Below are positions 44,304-52,878 of a stretch of DNA of 61,428 nt, one piece after another. Origin of the DNA: Bacteroidota bacterium (GTDB lineage: Bacteria > Bacteroidota > Bacteroidia > AKYH767-A > JAHEYN01); NCBI GenBank assembly GCA_947448795.1, contig CANFOZ010000006.1, positions 1 to 61,428 on the forward strand, written 5' to 3'. The translations under genes were made by a program, and so were the position numbers. Positions within the stretch are counted from its first letter, which is position 1; every line of letters begins with the position of its first letter. The notes below the pieces were generated by a model that had not been told where the DNA came from, searched no databases, and saw only the letters and a list, made by a program, of their open reading frames with translations.

Positions 44304-45131
44304 TCACCAAGCCGTCCAACCACCATCAACCAACATGTTGTTTCCTGTCATATAACTGGATGCGTCACTAAGCAGATATACGAGCGCCGGGGCTACTTCA
44401 TGATTGTAACTCATCCTTTGCATGGGACTAAAGTTAGCGAAGTTCTTCTCAAATTGATCCTCGTGTTTATTCCAAACACCATGTGGCGTGATCATGTTCA
44501 CCCGAACACCCTTCGCAGCCCAATAAGAGGCGAGATACTGCGACAATGCATCAATGCCACCCTTGCTAGCTGAATAAGCTGCCGGGCAGCCCATGTTTGT
44601 GCCTTTGTACAGGTTTTGATTTGGAGCAACCACGCTGTATGTAGAAGGTATGTTGACGATTGAACCACTGCCCTTTTCGGCCATATAAGACCCAAGCACT
44701 TGACACAACAGAAAAGTGCCTTTTAAATTTACCTCCACAACCTTGTCCCAATTCGCTTCACTCACCGATTCAAAGGGTTCAAAGATCAAGTGTGTCTTGT
44801 TTTGGTGGGCTGTCACTAGTCCATCGATGCTACCAAAGCTGGCGATAATCTCGTCGCGAAGTTTGGTTACAGAAACTTTGTCTTCGACCGCTAAATCAAT
44901 TCCAATACATTTATTTCCATGTTTTGCTTGCAGCTCCTTGGCAAAAATCGCAGGTTGAGCAGCGGCAATATCCGCAACCACAACATGAGCGCCAAACTGT
45001 GCCACGGCTTCACAAAAAGCGCGTCCGATAAGTCCGCAGCCACCGCTGATAACAACAACCTTGTCTTTTAGCTCGAACTTGCGTCGAAAATCAATCTCTG
45101 ATGCGTTTGTGGTTCTTTGAGGTGTGTCCAT
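44304..45131 (-). CDS. Short-chain dehydrogenase/reductase
   Basis: I start at 45131 (MDTPQRTTNASEIDF), giving 275 residues, because the longer frame runs into the aminotransferase gene. The NAD(P)-binding motif is VVISGGCGLIGRAF, NIPSTYSVV holds the catalytic Ser region and YSASKGG the Tyr-x-x-x-Lys pair. The last part (SYMTGNNMLVDGGWTAW) is classic SDR. It likely oxidises or reduces a sugar intermediate next to the class III aminotransferase, whose stop is 2 bp upstream. Confidence 0.88.
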   Translation of the reverse strand: MDTPQRTTNASEIDFRRKFELKDKVVVISGGCGLIGRAFCEAVAQFGAHVVVADIAAAQPAIFAKELQAKHGNKCIGIDLAVEDKVSVTKLRDEIIASFGSIDGLVTAHQNKTHLIFEPFESVSEANWDKVVEVNLKGTFLLCQVLGSYMAEKGSGSIVNIPSTYSVVAPNQNLYKGTNMGCPAAYSASKGGIDALSQYLASYWAAKGVRVNMITPHGVWNKHEDQFEKNFANFSPMQRMSYNHEVAPALVYLLSDASSYMTGNNMLVDGGWTAW

Positions 45132-45132
45132 A

Positions 45133-46458
45133 TCAAATGTATTTTCTAAAAACAGGCTTGATGGGTTCGCCAACAAGATACGAAGCATATCCTTCTTCCA
45201 ATCCTTTTTTATAAATCACACAGGCTTCGTTCATCGCATCCAGAACGTGTTGCACATCCTGCTCAGTATGTGCAAAGTTAGGACAGAATATGCCTTGAAA
45301 GAGCACACCATGGCGAATCAGTTCTTGATGAAACAGGGTGCGTAAGCCAAAGGAATTGTTCCCCTCTTGATCAAAGTAACCCAATGATGCATGCCAATTA
45401 AACTGCAGCTGCTTGATAGAATGCTGCAAGCCATGCGAAGCAATGATGTCTTTTGAACCATCGATAAATAATTGACCGATCGCTTGATTATGCGCAAGAA
45501 CAGGCTTGGTTTGAAACTCTTCTAGGGTAGCCAAAGCGGCCGCGATGCTGCATGTTTCTCCACCATGCGTGGTACTTATAAGGAACAACTTCTCTTGTCC
45601 ATTTCGGCGAATACCACCGAGCTCCATCACCTCTTTCTTGCCTGTCAAACAACAGAAAGAGAAGCCGTTGGCGATACCTTTGCCCCAGGTTGTCATATCG
45701 GGCACCACATTGTATTTCTTCATTGAACCCGGAAAGTCTGTTTTATATCCGGTGATCATCTCATCCATAATCCACAAAGCACCGTGTCGATGTGCAAGAT
45801 CGATGGCGTCGCGCAGGTAGTTCTCCGGCAAGACATTCATCTTCTCCGGCTCGGAGATCACGCAAGCTATCTGATCAGGATATTGATTGAATAAAGCAAT
45901 CAGCGATGCCATATCATCCGACTTATAAGTAACCGTGAGGGAACTGTATTCAGCAGGAATTCCGCTTTTCACATCGGTGCTACCGATGAACCAATCGTCG
46001 TAGGAATAAAAGGGATGGTCAATCGGGCGAGCAACCAACTTGCGACCCGTGTAAGCACGAGCAAGCTTAACAGCTGCGGTAGTGATAACAGAGCCATTCT
46101 TGGCAAACTTGATCATGTCGTGCGAACCCACCATGGCAAGAAATTGCTCGGCGATCTCGCGCTCCAGCACCGATGGGCGACTGAAATTATTTCCTTTTTT
46201 TAGCTCTTGCGCTACGCGATCAATCACCGGCTCATAAGCATGCCCCAAGCTGATGGAAGCCAATCCGCCTAAACATTCGATATATTCATTACCATCCTCG
46301 TCCCAAACGCGACAACCCTTGCCATGGGTAATGGATGCAGGCGATAGCGCCGGAAACTGGTCGTCTCCCTTGCTGTAGGTGTGTGCACCACCGGGAATAA
46401 GGTCGTGTATGTGCGACCGGTAGTCGTTTGATTTGCTGAAGTTTGTTATTGTTTTCAT
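45133..46458 (-). CDS. Class III (glutamate-1-semialdehyde-type) PLP aminotransferase
   Basis: A 441-residue PLP enzyme. IPGGAHTYSKGDDQFP and GCRVWDEDGNEYIECLGGLASISLGH open the fold; WIMDEMITGY precedes the Schiff-base lysine in TWGKGIANGFSF. Class III enzymes include GSA aminomutase, but here the glycan context, the adjoining SDR and the SpsF-like gene point to a role in amino-sugar formation. Most nonulosonate pathways use a DegT-type aminotransferase, so this choice is unusual. It overlaps the SpsF-like gene by 4 bp. Confidence 0.88.
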   Translation of the reverse strand: MKTITNFSKSNDYRSHIHDLIPGGAHTYSKGDDQFPALSPASITHGKGCRVWDEDGNEYIECLGGLASISLGHAYEPVIDRVAQELKKGNNFSRPSVLEREIAEQFLAMVGSHDMIKFAKNGSVITTAAVKLARAYTGRKLVARPIDHPFYSYDDWFIGSTDVKSGIPAEYSSLTVTYKSDDMASLIALFNQYPDQIACVISEPEKMNVLPENYLRDAIDLAHRHGALWIMDEMITGYKTDFPGSMKKYNVVPDMTTWGKGIANGFSFCCLTGKKEVMELGGIRRNGQEKLFLISTTHGGETCSIAAALATLEEFQTKPVLAHNQAIGQLFIDGSKDIIASHGLQHSIKQLQFNWHASLGYFDQEGNNSFGLRTLFHQELIRHGVLFQGIFCPNFAHTEQDVQHVLDAMNEACVIYKKGLEEGYASYLVGEPIKPVFRKYI

Positions 46459-47210
46459 TCGATCTCCCTATCGTTTTTCAAAGATTTCGCATAGCCGGCA
46501 TTGATGATACTGTCGCTGTTCAACCGCTGTATTTCAGGCTTTTTCGCCAAGAGATCCAGGACATCTGCCATTCCGAATTGACGTTCAGGCGCAAAGTGTT
46601 CAAAGATGGCAGTAACGGCCGCAAAATCGGCCGGACTGTCGACCGATAATTTAGTGTGATAATCAGCACGATATTTCTTCCATCCACACGTGTAGTGACC
46701 GCTATTCTTGATGTATGGAGTCACGTGTTCACGCTCGGATAACAAGCATGCATTTTTCCAAGCGGCCTCCAAGGCTGCAAAGGAAAAGACTTCCACATCG
46801 AAACCATCCTCCAAAAAATCCGGTTCCTTGTTGCTGTTGGAAAAATAATCTAGGCCTGAATTTATATACTCATTCACAACAAAATCGACCACTTCGGCAT
46901 GATTCAAAGGACAGTCGGCGGTAACGCGCACTACGTGATCAGGATTGAAAGGCAATGCCGCTTTGTAGTAACGATCCAACACATCGGATTCACTCCCACG
47001 GTAACACGCAACACCGAACCGAGCGCAGAATTCAGCAATAGCATCGTCAAGCTTATCAGTACTTGTAGCCACTACGATGGCGTCGATGCGTTTAGCGTCT
47101 TTCAAACGACTGAGCAAAAGCGCAAGCATAGGTACTCCGCAAATTTCGCGCAGCACCTTGCCTGGAAGGCGCGTGGAGCCCATGCGGGCTTGAATTACGA
47201 GGGCAATCAT
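46455..47210 (-). CDS. SpsF/NeuA-like cytidylyltransferase
   Basis: A 251-residue nucleotidyltransferase. VIQARMGSTRLPGKVLREICG is the SpsF signature, and RGSESDVLDRYYKAA, VRVTADCPLNHAEVVDFVV and SVDSPADFAAV complete it. SpsF proteins are related to CMP-sugar synthases and occur in spore-coat and O-glycan loci. With the enzyme at 38851 this makes two activating enzymes in one locus, suggesting two different activated sugar acids. It overlaps genes on both sides by 4 bp. Confidence 0.88.
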   Translation of the reverse strand: MIALVIQARMGSTRLPGKVLREICGVPMLALLLSRLKDAKRIDAIVVATSTDKLDDAIAEFCARFGVACYRGSESDVLDRYYKAALPFNPDHVVRVTADCPLNHAEVVDFVVNEYINSGLDYFSNSNKEPDFLEDGFDVEVFSFAALEAAWKNACLLSEREHVTPYIKNSGHYTCGWKKYRADYHTKLSVDSPADFAAVTAIFEHFAPERQFGMADVLDLLAKKPEIQRLNSDSIINAGYAKSLKNDREIE

Positions 47211-47806
47211 TTAATAAATGTTTGCCGAAAAGTTAACCACTCTTCTAATTTTTTCAAGCTATAATGCGTCTGAATTGCCGTTTCAAAATACTTCGGATTA
47301 TGGCAGCTCACTAAAATTTGATCCATCGCATGGCCATCCTTTAGATAACGACCTTCGATAACACCTTCTATGATCCAACCCGCTTTGCAATAGGCTTTCA
47401 CGCTGCCAATATTATCTGCATAAATCTGTCCGTGAAGCTTTCGAATATCATAATTTTCAAAAGCGATAGTGTTTCCGAGGGCTATCGCTTCGGATGCTAA
47501 GCCTTTTCCCCAATAGGATTTATCGCCTATGACACATACTAAATCGGCAATTTTATGTTTGTGGTTAATAGGTCCTACCTTTAAATTTCCAATATGCTTT
47601 TCGCCATCACGCAAACAAATAGCATACATGGCATAAGAACCTGATGTTTTACCAAAATCGATATACTCTTGAACCATTTCAATGGTCAAGGCATTCCCTT
47701 GCACTTCAAGAAAACTAGTTACTGCATCATCGCGAAACCAGGTTAAATAGTCCGAGTTAATATCGCTATAACTTAACTCACGCAGATAAATCTTTGGAGT
47801 TTTCAT
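47207..47806 (-). CDS. GNAT-family N-acetyltransferase (RimJ/RimL-like)
   Basis: A 199-residue acetyltransferase. IYLRELSYSDINSDYLTWFRDD opens the fold; IGDKSYWGKGLASEAIALGNTIAFE holds the acetyl-CoA-binding loop, and HGQIYADNIGSVKAYCKAGWIIEG the second conserved region. Such enzymes acetylate amino sugars in glycan loci (compare PseH). It likely N-acetylates the product of the class III aminotransferase. It overlaps the glycosyltransferase at 47803 by 4 bp. Confidence 0.85.
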   Translation of the reverse strand: MKTPKIYLRELSYSDINSDYLTWFRDDAVTSFLEVQGNALTIEMVQEYIDFGKTSGSYAMYAICLRDGEKHIGNLKVGPINHKHKIADLVCVIGDKSYWGKGLASEAIALGNTIAFENYDIRKLHGQIYADNIGSVKAYCKAGWIIEGVIEGRYLKDGHAMDQILVSCHNPKYFETAIQTHYSLKKLEEWLTFRQTFIK

Positions 47807-48447
47807 TTTGCTTTATGCTTTTTGTTTAATTTTTTTGCAGCATTGCTCATTTCAGTTTGATTTTTAGTCAAATTTAAATCGTGCATCCTGTATCTATACA
47901 AAGGCAAAATAATATTGTAAACACTGTATTTACTCAAGAATCGAATGCGTAAATCTTCTTCTTCTCGAGCTCGAAACGATTCATCATATAAGCCGATATC
48001 AAGAAGCAAATCCTTTCTAAACATGATACCGCAAGCGATGGGTTGTTGTTCCGCATTCACATGCTTCAGATGACTTCCTCGGTCGTCTACAAGATAATAA
48101 TCAACAGACACGGCATCTAAACTGTTGTTTTCGGTTAAAAACGTTTTTTGAACCAGCAGTAAATCACGTTGGATATAATCATCGGCATCAACAAAAACGA
48201 CAAACTGACCACGTGCTTTTTTAACAGCGAAATTCCGAGCTGCAGAAAGACCCATGTTCTTTTTCAGGTGATGCACCTGCACTTCGTCTTCGTAATTCTC
48301 GAGAATTTTAGCGGTGTTGTCGGTGCTGCAGTCGTTAACTACAATCACTTCGTATTGCGAACGCGATAAACTTTGATCCAAACAACTGCGAATGGCACGC
48401 TCGATGTACTTTTCGTAATTGAAGGCCGTTATAATGAGAGATATCAT
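47803..48447 (-). CDS. Glycosyltransferase, GT2 family
   Basis: A 214-residue GT-A enzyme. MISLIITAFNYEKYIERAIRS, VIVVNDCSTDNT and GQFVVFVDADDYI (the DxD-type motif) are diagnostic. SFRAREEEDLRIRFL holds the ED motif. It is slightly short, ending soon after the catalytic region in a basic tail. It transfers one sugar of the glycan; specificity unknown. It overlaps its neighbours by 4 bp on each side. Confidence 0.9.
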   Translation of the reverse strand: MISLIITAFNYEKYIERAIRSCLDQSLSRSQYEVIVVNDCSTDNTAKILENYEDEVQVHHLKKNMGLSAARNFAVKKARGQFVVFVDADDYIQRDLLLVQKTFLTENNSLDAVSVDYYLVDDRGSHLKHVNAEQQPIACGIMFRKDLLLDIGLYDESFRAREEEDLRIRFLSKYSVYNIILPLYRYRMHDLNLTKNQTEMSNAAKKLNKKHKAK

Positions 48448-49739
48448 ACAAAATCTTTTTTTAGCTCATCAACAAACTCACTGTAATTAATCGATGCGTT
48501 ATACGCATGCATAAAGGTTGAGCGCGCAGCTTTCCGCTTTGCCAGTACAGCAGCTGGATCCATCCACCAGGCATTGATCAGTGCACTTACTTCCGCAGGA
48601 TTAAAATCGATCGGAATCAAGAAACCATTGGTATTATCAACAATCTCTGGGTTGCCCACCGTATCAGTAGCAATCATCGGAACTGCATAGGATGCCGCCT
48701 CCATCAAAGATACCGGAATTCCTTCGGCTGTGCTAACATTGATAAACAGATCAACATGCTGCGATTCATAATACGTGATAATGGCAGAATGAGGCACTGG
48801 TCCTTTGAGTTCACAGCGTGCTTCTAACCCAAGCTTTAGAATTTCGGCTTTCAAACGCGCAATATCATCATCCTTCCCACCCCCAAAGTGCACCCATTTA
48901 AAATCGCATTCAAGCCCCGCCAAAATCGACGGAATCAGGTACACTCGCTTTCGGGAATCAACACCTGAACAAGACATAATAAGCAGTGGAGCTGATGGCT
49001 CGCGCACGTCGTCAAGAATCGTCTTTTGAGGAGCATTAACTCCTAATCTTGAAAGTACAAATCGAGCTGAGTTGCTTGGAAAAATGCGATTAAAGTGACG
49101 CAAACCATGGTTTGAAATTGACATTATTCGATCACATGCTTCAATTTTAGTTTGCTCAAATGGCAGAAACATAGTTTTCGGATTGGCTAGCATAGTAAGC
49201 CAATCGCAATGGTATAGATCATACGCATGAGCACGACTTAAAATACGAAACTTGCATCCTGTTATACGTTTCAAAATTTCGGATAAAACCACGCCACGAT
49301 GCAACCAGTAATTATAGGCGACGGAACGCTGATCATCTGCAAACTCCTGTTCAAACGCTCTTGCTAATATCCATGCACTACTATATAAATGTCTTAACTG
49401 CCCTAGCAGCGAGTAGAAATTCCGCAGGTGTTTAATGGGCTCCCGGCCTTTTATAACTTCGTAAAAAAACAAAGCAAGAACAGACACCTCACGCTTGATA
49501 CGTTCTATCAACCCAAGCTCAACATGCTGCTTGTTAAGTTCAAAAAAAACAACATTGGGCAGATTGGGAAGTCTGTTCTTTGCTGGATCATAATCATACT
49601 CATCGTATGGAATAATTACAACCTTTTGAAAACCAGCAGATAGATAGGGAAGCTCATTAAACAAATAGGTTTCCTGAACACCAAACGGGAATTTCTTGGT
49701 AAACAGGAAGAGCACTTTTTTTTGAATCGGCGAGTCCAA
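48444..49739 (-). CDS. Glycosyltransferase, GT4 family
   Basis: A 431-residue GT-B enzyme. FLFTKKFPFGVQETYLFNELPYL opens the acceptor domain. The donor domain has LLIMSCSGVDSRKRVYLIPSIL, FVLSRLGVNAPQ, LKGPVPHSAIITYY and VSTAEGIPVSLMEAASYAVPMIATDTVGNPEI, which includes the E-x7-E motif. Specificity is unknown. It starts 35 bp downstream of the methyltransferase at 49775. Confidence 0.9.
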   Translation of the reverse strand: MDSPIQKKVLFLFTKKFPFGVQETYLFNELPYLSAGFQKVVIIPYDEYDYDPAKNRLPNLPNVVFFELNKQHVELGLIERIKREVSVLALFFYEVIKGREPIKHLRNFYSLLGQLRHLYSSAWILARAFEQEFADDQRSVAYNYWLHRGVVLSEILKRITGCKFRILSRAHAYDLYHCDWLTMLANPKTMFLPFEQTKIEACDRIMSISNHGLRHFNRIFPSNSARFVLSRLGVNAPQKTILDDVREPSAPLLIMSCSGVDSRKRVYLIPSILAGLECDFKWVHFGGGKDDDIARLKAEILKLGLEARCELKGPVPHSAIITYYESQHVDLFINVSTAEGIPVSLMEAASYAVPMIATDTVGNPEIVDNTNGFLIPIDFNPAEVSALINAWWMDPAAVLAKRKAARSTFMHAYNASINYSEFVDELKKDFV

Positions 49740-49774
49740 GATAGTTCGGATTTTTGCAAACAGATTGATAAAAT

Positions 49775-50686
49775 CTACGGTTTTTTTTGAAACACCGCCA
49801 ACATGGTTTGCCCATGAATCTTATGTCTTAATCGGGTAACGAGTTGCAAAAGGAGTTTGCGGAGCCCTGTACGCAGATAAATTGCGCCCACGATCGGAAT
49901 CTTTGTAAAACCGATATCCTTCGTAAAAAGAAAACCATTTACTTGGCTCTCTAATAGGGGCTCATAGATCGTTTTAATATGCCTTACCCCAAGTATCGAT
50001 GTTAACGACAATACGGAGCGAGGATCCCATAAAATAACGTGATGAGGAGGCATATTCATAAAATGAGTCAGTTTTCCAAGATAGGAAAAGTTGTTCGGGA
50101 CACTAAATATCATTAAACCACCTGGCTTTAGCGACTTTTCAACAGCTGTCAGGAAGGATAACGGGTCTGCAATATGCTCTAATACTTCGAAGAAACACAC
50201 AACATCATACTTTTCAGGATTAGCACTTGCATGTTGCTGTATATCTTCGCCGATCACGTCAAGACCTTGCTCTTTGGCTCTAGAAAGACTAGCAGGGTTA
50301 ATCTCTAAGCCGGTCACGCGATCGCCTCTTTTTACCAAAGCATTCATAAACCCAAGGCCGCCCGCACCAATTTCCAATACGCAACTTCCTGATGGGATTA
50401 TACCGAAGGCCTGTTCATGTGACCATCGCCAAAGAGGATAGTACGTATTTGCTTGTGCCAACTCGAGCTGTGCATAATATGCTCCGTCTCCTGCTAAGCT
50501 GGCTGGATTTTGGTAGTATGTTAACCCAGTCATACTGCAGCGTAGGATAACGATACTTGTAATACCTTGAAAGAAACGCTCTACATCGATATTATATTGA
50601 GCATAATATGCCCTGATTGGATCCACTGGCAACCGCTTTACTTCATGCGCCAACGAACCTGGTGAAAGTATGGATACAGATGTCAT
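49775..50686 (-). CDS. Class I SAM-dependent methyltransferase
   Basis: I start at 50686 (MTSVSILSPGSLAHEVKRL), 303 residues, directly after the ABC ATPase stop; upstream in-frame sequence is the other gene read in the wrong frame. Motif I is VLEIGAGGLGFMNALVKRG, the acidic loop VTGLEINPASL and motif IV YDVVCFFEVLEHIADPLSFL. The pattern VEKSLKPGGLMIFSVPNN is typical of UbiE/COQ5-like sugar or lipid methyltransferases. It may cap a glycan chain, as known for ABC-exported O-antigens; that is inference from its place beside Wzt. Confidence 0.87.
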   Translation of the reverse strand: MTSVSILSPGSLAHEVKRLPVDPIRAYYAQYNIDVERFFQGITSIVILRCSMTGLTYYQNPASLAGDGAYYAQLELAQANTYYPLWRWSHEQAFGIIPSGSCVLEIGAGGLGFMNALVKRGDRVTGLEINPASLSRAKEQGLDVIGEDIQQHASANPEKYDVVCFFEVLEHIADPLSFLTAVEKSLKPGGLMIFSVPNNFSYLGKLTHFMNMPPHHVILWDPRSVLSLTSILGVRHIKTIYEPLLESQVNGFLFTKDIGFTKIPIVGAIYLRTGLRKLLLQLVTRLRHKIHGQTMLAVFQKKP

Positions 50687-50687
50687 T

Positions 50688-51890
50688 TTAACTGAATTTA
50701 AAATCGCAATTACAAATAACAGAACCAATGCCGCCCGAATTAGCTGTGCGGTCAGGCTCGGTGTGTTCAAAAGCAACGCAATCTTTGTCCTCAAAAAAGT
50801 CAGCACTACCATCACCAAACCAAATGGAAACAGAATAACGCCCACTTCTTAAACGGGGCTCCCGAATGTTAACATACACTTCGCCCTCACACTTCGCTTC
50901 AGTCATTTTTGTTATTCCAGAAAGTCGAGGGTTGCTTCCAAAAAGCACATTTCCATAAGCGTCATTAATTGTGAAGCCAAAATTCGGCAATATCAAGGGT
51001 ATAGTATGCTGATAATGCAAACGCAGAAAAAGCGAATTTCCATCGTTCCCAACTTCAATGGAACGTACAGGGCCATGAGTAAAGGTTTTAATAGCATTTA
51101 GGCCTACCTGTAAGTAACGACGAATAATTTCTGTAGGGTCACCAGAATCAACCAACATGCCTTTGTCAAGCATAGCAACCCGTGAGCAAAGACTCATCAT
51201 TGCAGACATGTTATGACTCACAAATAAAATCGTGCGCCCCTCTTTACTCACATCCTTCATTTTTCCAAGGCATTTGGCTTGAAATTCAGCATCGCCAACT
51301 GCAAGCACCTCATCCACTATTAATATTTCAGGCTCCAAATGCGCCGCTACGGCAAAACCCAAACGCACAAGCATACCGGTTGAATAACGCTTAACAGGGG
51401 TGTCTAAATAACGCGACACGCCACTGAACTCAACGATTTCTTCGAGCTTCCGCTGAATCTCCGCCTTGCGCATTCCAAGAATGGCACCATTTAAGAAAAT
51501 ATTCTCTCGTCCGGTTAACTCGGGGTGAAAGCCCGTACCAACCTCGAGCAAAGAGGCAATGCGCCCTTTGATCTTTACAGAACCAGTGCTTGGAAGAGTA
51601 ACGCGTGATAAAATCTTCAGCAAGGTTGATTTTCCTGCACCATTCTTGCCAATGATTCCTAAAACCTCCCCTTTATAAACGTCTAAATTAATATCGCGTA
51701 ATGACCAAACATAAGAACTTCCTCCTGTTTTTGTTCGATCATTCTGTTCACCAATCTTCAAATAGGGATCCTCTAAACCGCGCATTAAATGCCACCACCG
51801 AGTAAGGTCGTGCGATAAAGTTCCCGTTCCAGAAACTCCGAGCCTATATTGCTTTGAAATACGATCAATCTTTAGAACGGGCGATGGCAT
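50688..51890 (-). CDS. wzt: Polysaccharide ABC exporter ATPase, Wzt-like
   Basis: A 400-residue ABC ATPase. Walker A GKNGAGKSTLLK, the signature YSTGMLVRLGFAVA and Walker B ILIVDEVLAVGDAEF fit the O-antigen/teichoic-acid exporter group, together with the signature HNMSAMMSLCSR. The extra C-terminal domain (residues about 265-400, beta-rich with FGFTINDAYGNVLFGSNPRL and SGRYSVSIWFGDG) is a Wzt_C-type domain that, in other bacteria, recognises the capped end of the glycan. The permease gene is 21 bp upstream. Its stop is 2 bp from the methyltransferase start. Confidence 0.93.
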   Translation of the reverse strand: MPSPVLKIDRISKQYRLGVSGTGTLSHDLTRWWHLMRGLEDPYLKIGEQNDRTKTGGSSYVWSLRDINLDVYKGEVLGIIGKNGAGKSTLLKILSRVTLPSTGSVKIKGRIASLLEVGTGFHPELTGRENIFLNGAILGMRKAEIQRKLEEIVEFSGVSRYLDTPVKRYSTGMLVRLGFAVAAHLEPEILIVDEVLAVGDAEFQAKCLGKMKDVSKEGRTILFVSHNMSAMMSLCSRVAMLDKGMLVDSGDPTEIIRRYLQVGLNAIKTFTHGPVRSIEVGNDGNSLFLRLHYQHTIPLILPNFGFTINDAYGNVLFGSNPRLSGITKMTEAKCEGEVYVNIREPRLRSGRYSVSIWFGDGSADFFEDKDCVAFEHTEPDRTANSGGIGSVICNCDFKFS

Positions 51891-51911
51891 TGCATTAATC
51901 TAAACGTGAAC

Positions 51912-52775
51912 TTAAACGGTATCAATAAATGAACGCTCCGTCTTTCGGAAGATGAACAGGCCGATAGCGAGCAAACAAAAAGTGAATAAAAGACTGTATA
52001 ACAAACCAAACCAACTTAACACACCTACTCCCAAGAACCCAACTTTGAAAGCTTCTAAGATACTCGTCATCGGGTTTAGCATAAAAACCCATCGATGCTG
52101 CTCGGGCACTAAAGAGAGCGGATAAACTACCGGAGAAGCATACATCAATAACTGTACACCAAATTGAATAAGAAATTTCAGGTCGCGATATTTTGATGTC
52201 AGCGAAGTAATAATTATTCCAGCCCCCATACCAAGCAGCCCCGTAAAGAGAACAAGCAAAGGGAAGAGCAGAAGAACAAGCCCCGGCTGAACATGGGATC
52301 CACCGCTAAGAAAAAACCAGCACCAACAAAGTATAAAAAGAAAGAATTGAACACCCATTTTTACCAAGTTCGATATCGCAATTGACATGGGCACTAATAA
52401 TCGCGGAAAGAACACTTTTCCAAATAGATTCGCGTTGGCTGTGAAGGTATCCGCGCATTTCAAAAAGGTGTCCGAAAAATAATTCCAAAGGGTGATGCCT
52501 CCAAGGTAAAAAAGGATGCGAGGCTGCCCTTCGGTAGAAATACCGGCTAGTTTTCCAAACACGATTGTGAACGTAAAGGAAATCAGCAAAGGCTGAATAA
52601 AAAACCAAACAGGACCTAAAATAGTTTGCTTATACTGAGATACAAAATCGCGCCTGACAAAAAGAAACAAGAGGTCACGGTAATGAAGCAACTCACGAAT
52701 CTGAAAGTTGTCTTTTCCACCACTTGGTAAAATCACCAAATCATAATCCGTATCGTTATTCGATGCTAAAGGCAT
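51912..52775 (-). CDS. wzm: Polysaccharide ABC exporter permease, Wzm-like
   Basis: A 287-residue ABC-2-type membrane protein with six predicted transmembrane segments. RDLLFLFVRRDFVSQYKQTILGPVWFFIQPLL is the characteristic N-terminus of Wzm/TagG permeases, and KYRDLKFLIQFGVQLLMYASPVVYPLSLVP carries the conserved periplasmic loop. With the ATPase at 50688 it forms the inner-membrane exporter for the completed glycan. It precedes the ATPase in the minus-strand order. Confidence 0.93.
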   Translation of the reverse strand: MPLASNNDTDYDLVILPSGGKDNFQIRELLHYRDLLFLFVRRDFVSQYKQTILGPVWFFIQPLLISFTFTIVFGKLAGISTEGQPRILFYLGGITLWNYFSDTFLKCADTFTANANLFGKVFFPRLLVPMSIAISNLVKMGVQFFLFILCWCWFFLSGGSHVQPGLVLLLFPLLVLFTGLLGMGAGIIITSLTSKYRDLKFLIQFGVQLLMYASPVVYPLSLVPEQHRWVFMLNPMTSILEAFKVGFLGVGVLSWFGLLYSLLFTFCLLAIGLFIFRKTERSFIDTV

Positions 52776-52878
52776 TTGCTAAATTAATTTCATCCTATTC
52801 ACCTATATGCCGCTTATTTCTATTCCTGCGAAATTATAAAAAAGGATTCTGTTTTGTTAGAAACAAGACCACCACTTG

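Noticed and set aside
45133..46458. Haem biosynthesis gene hemL
   Set aside because: It belongs to class III aminotransferases, but the packed glycan operon and differing sequence blocks argue for an amino-sugar role.
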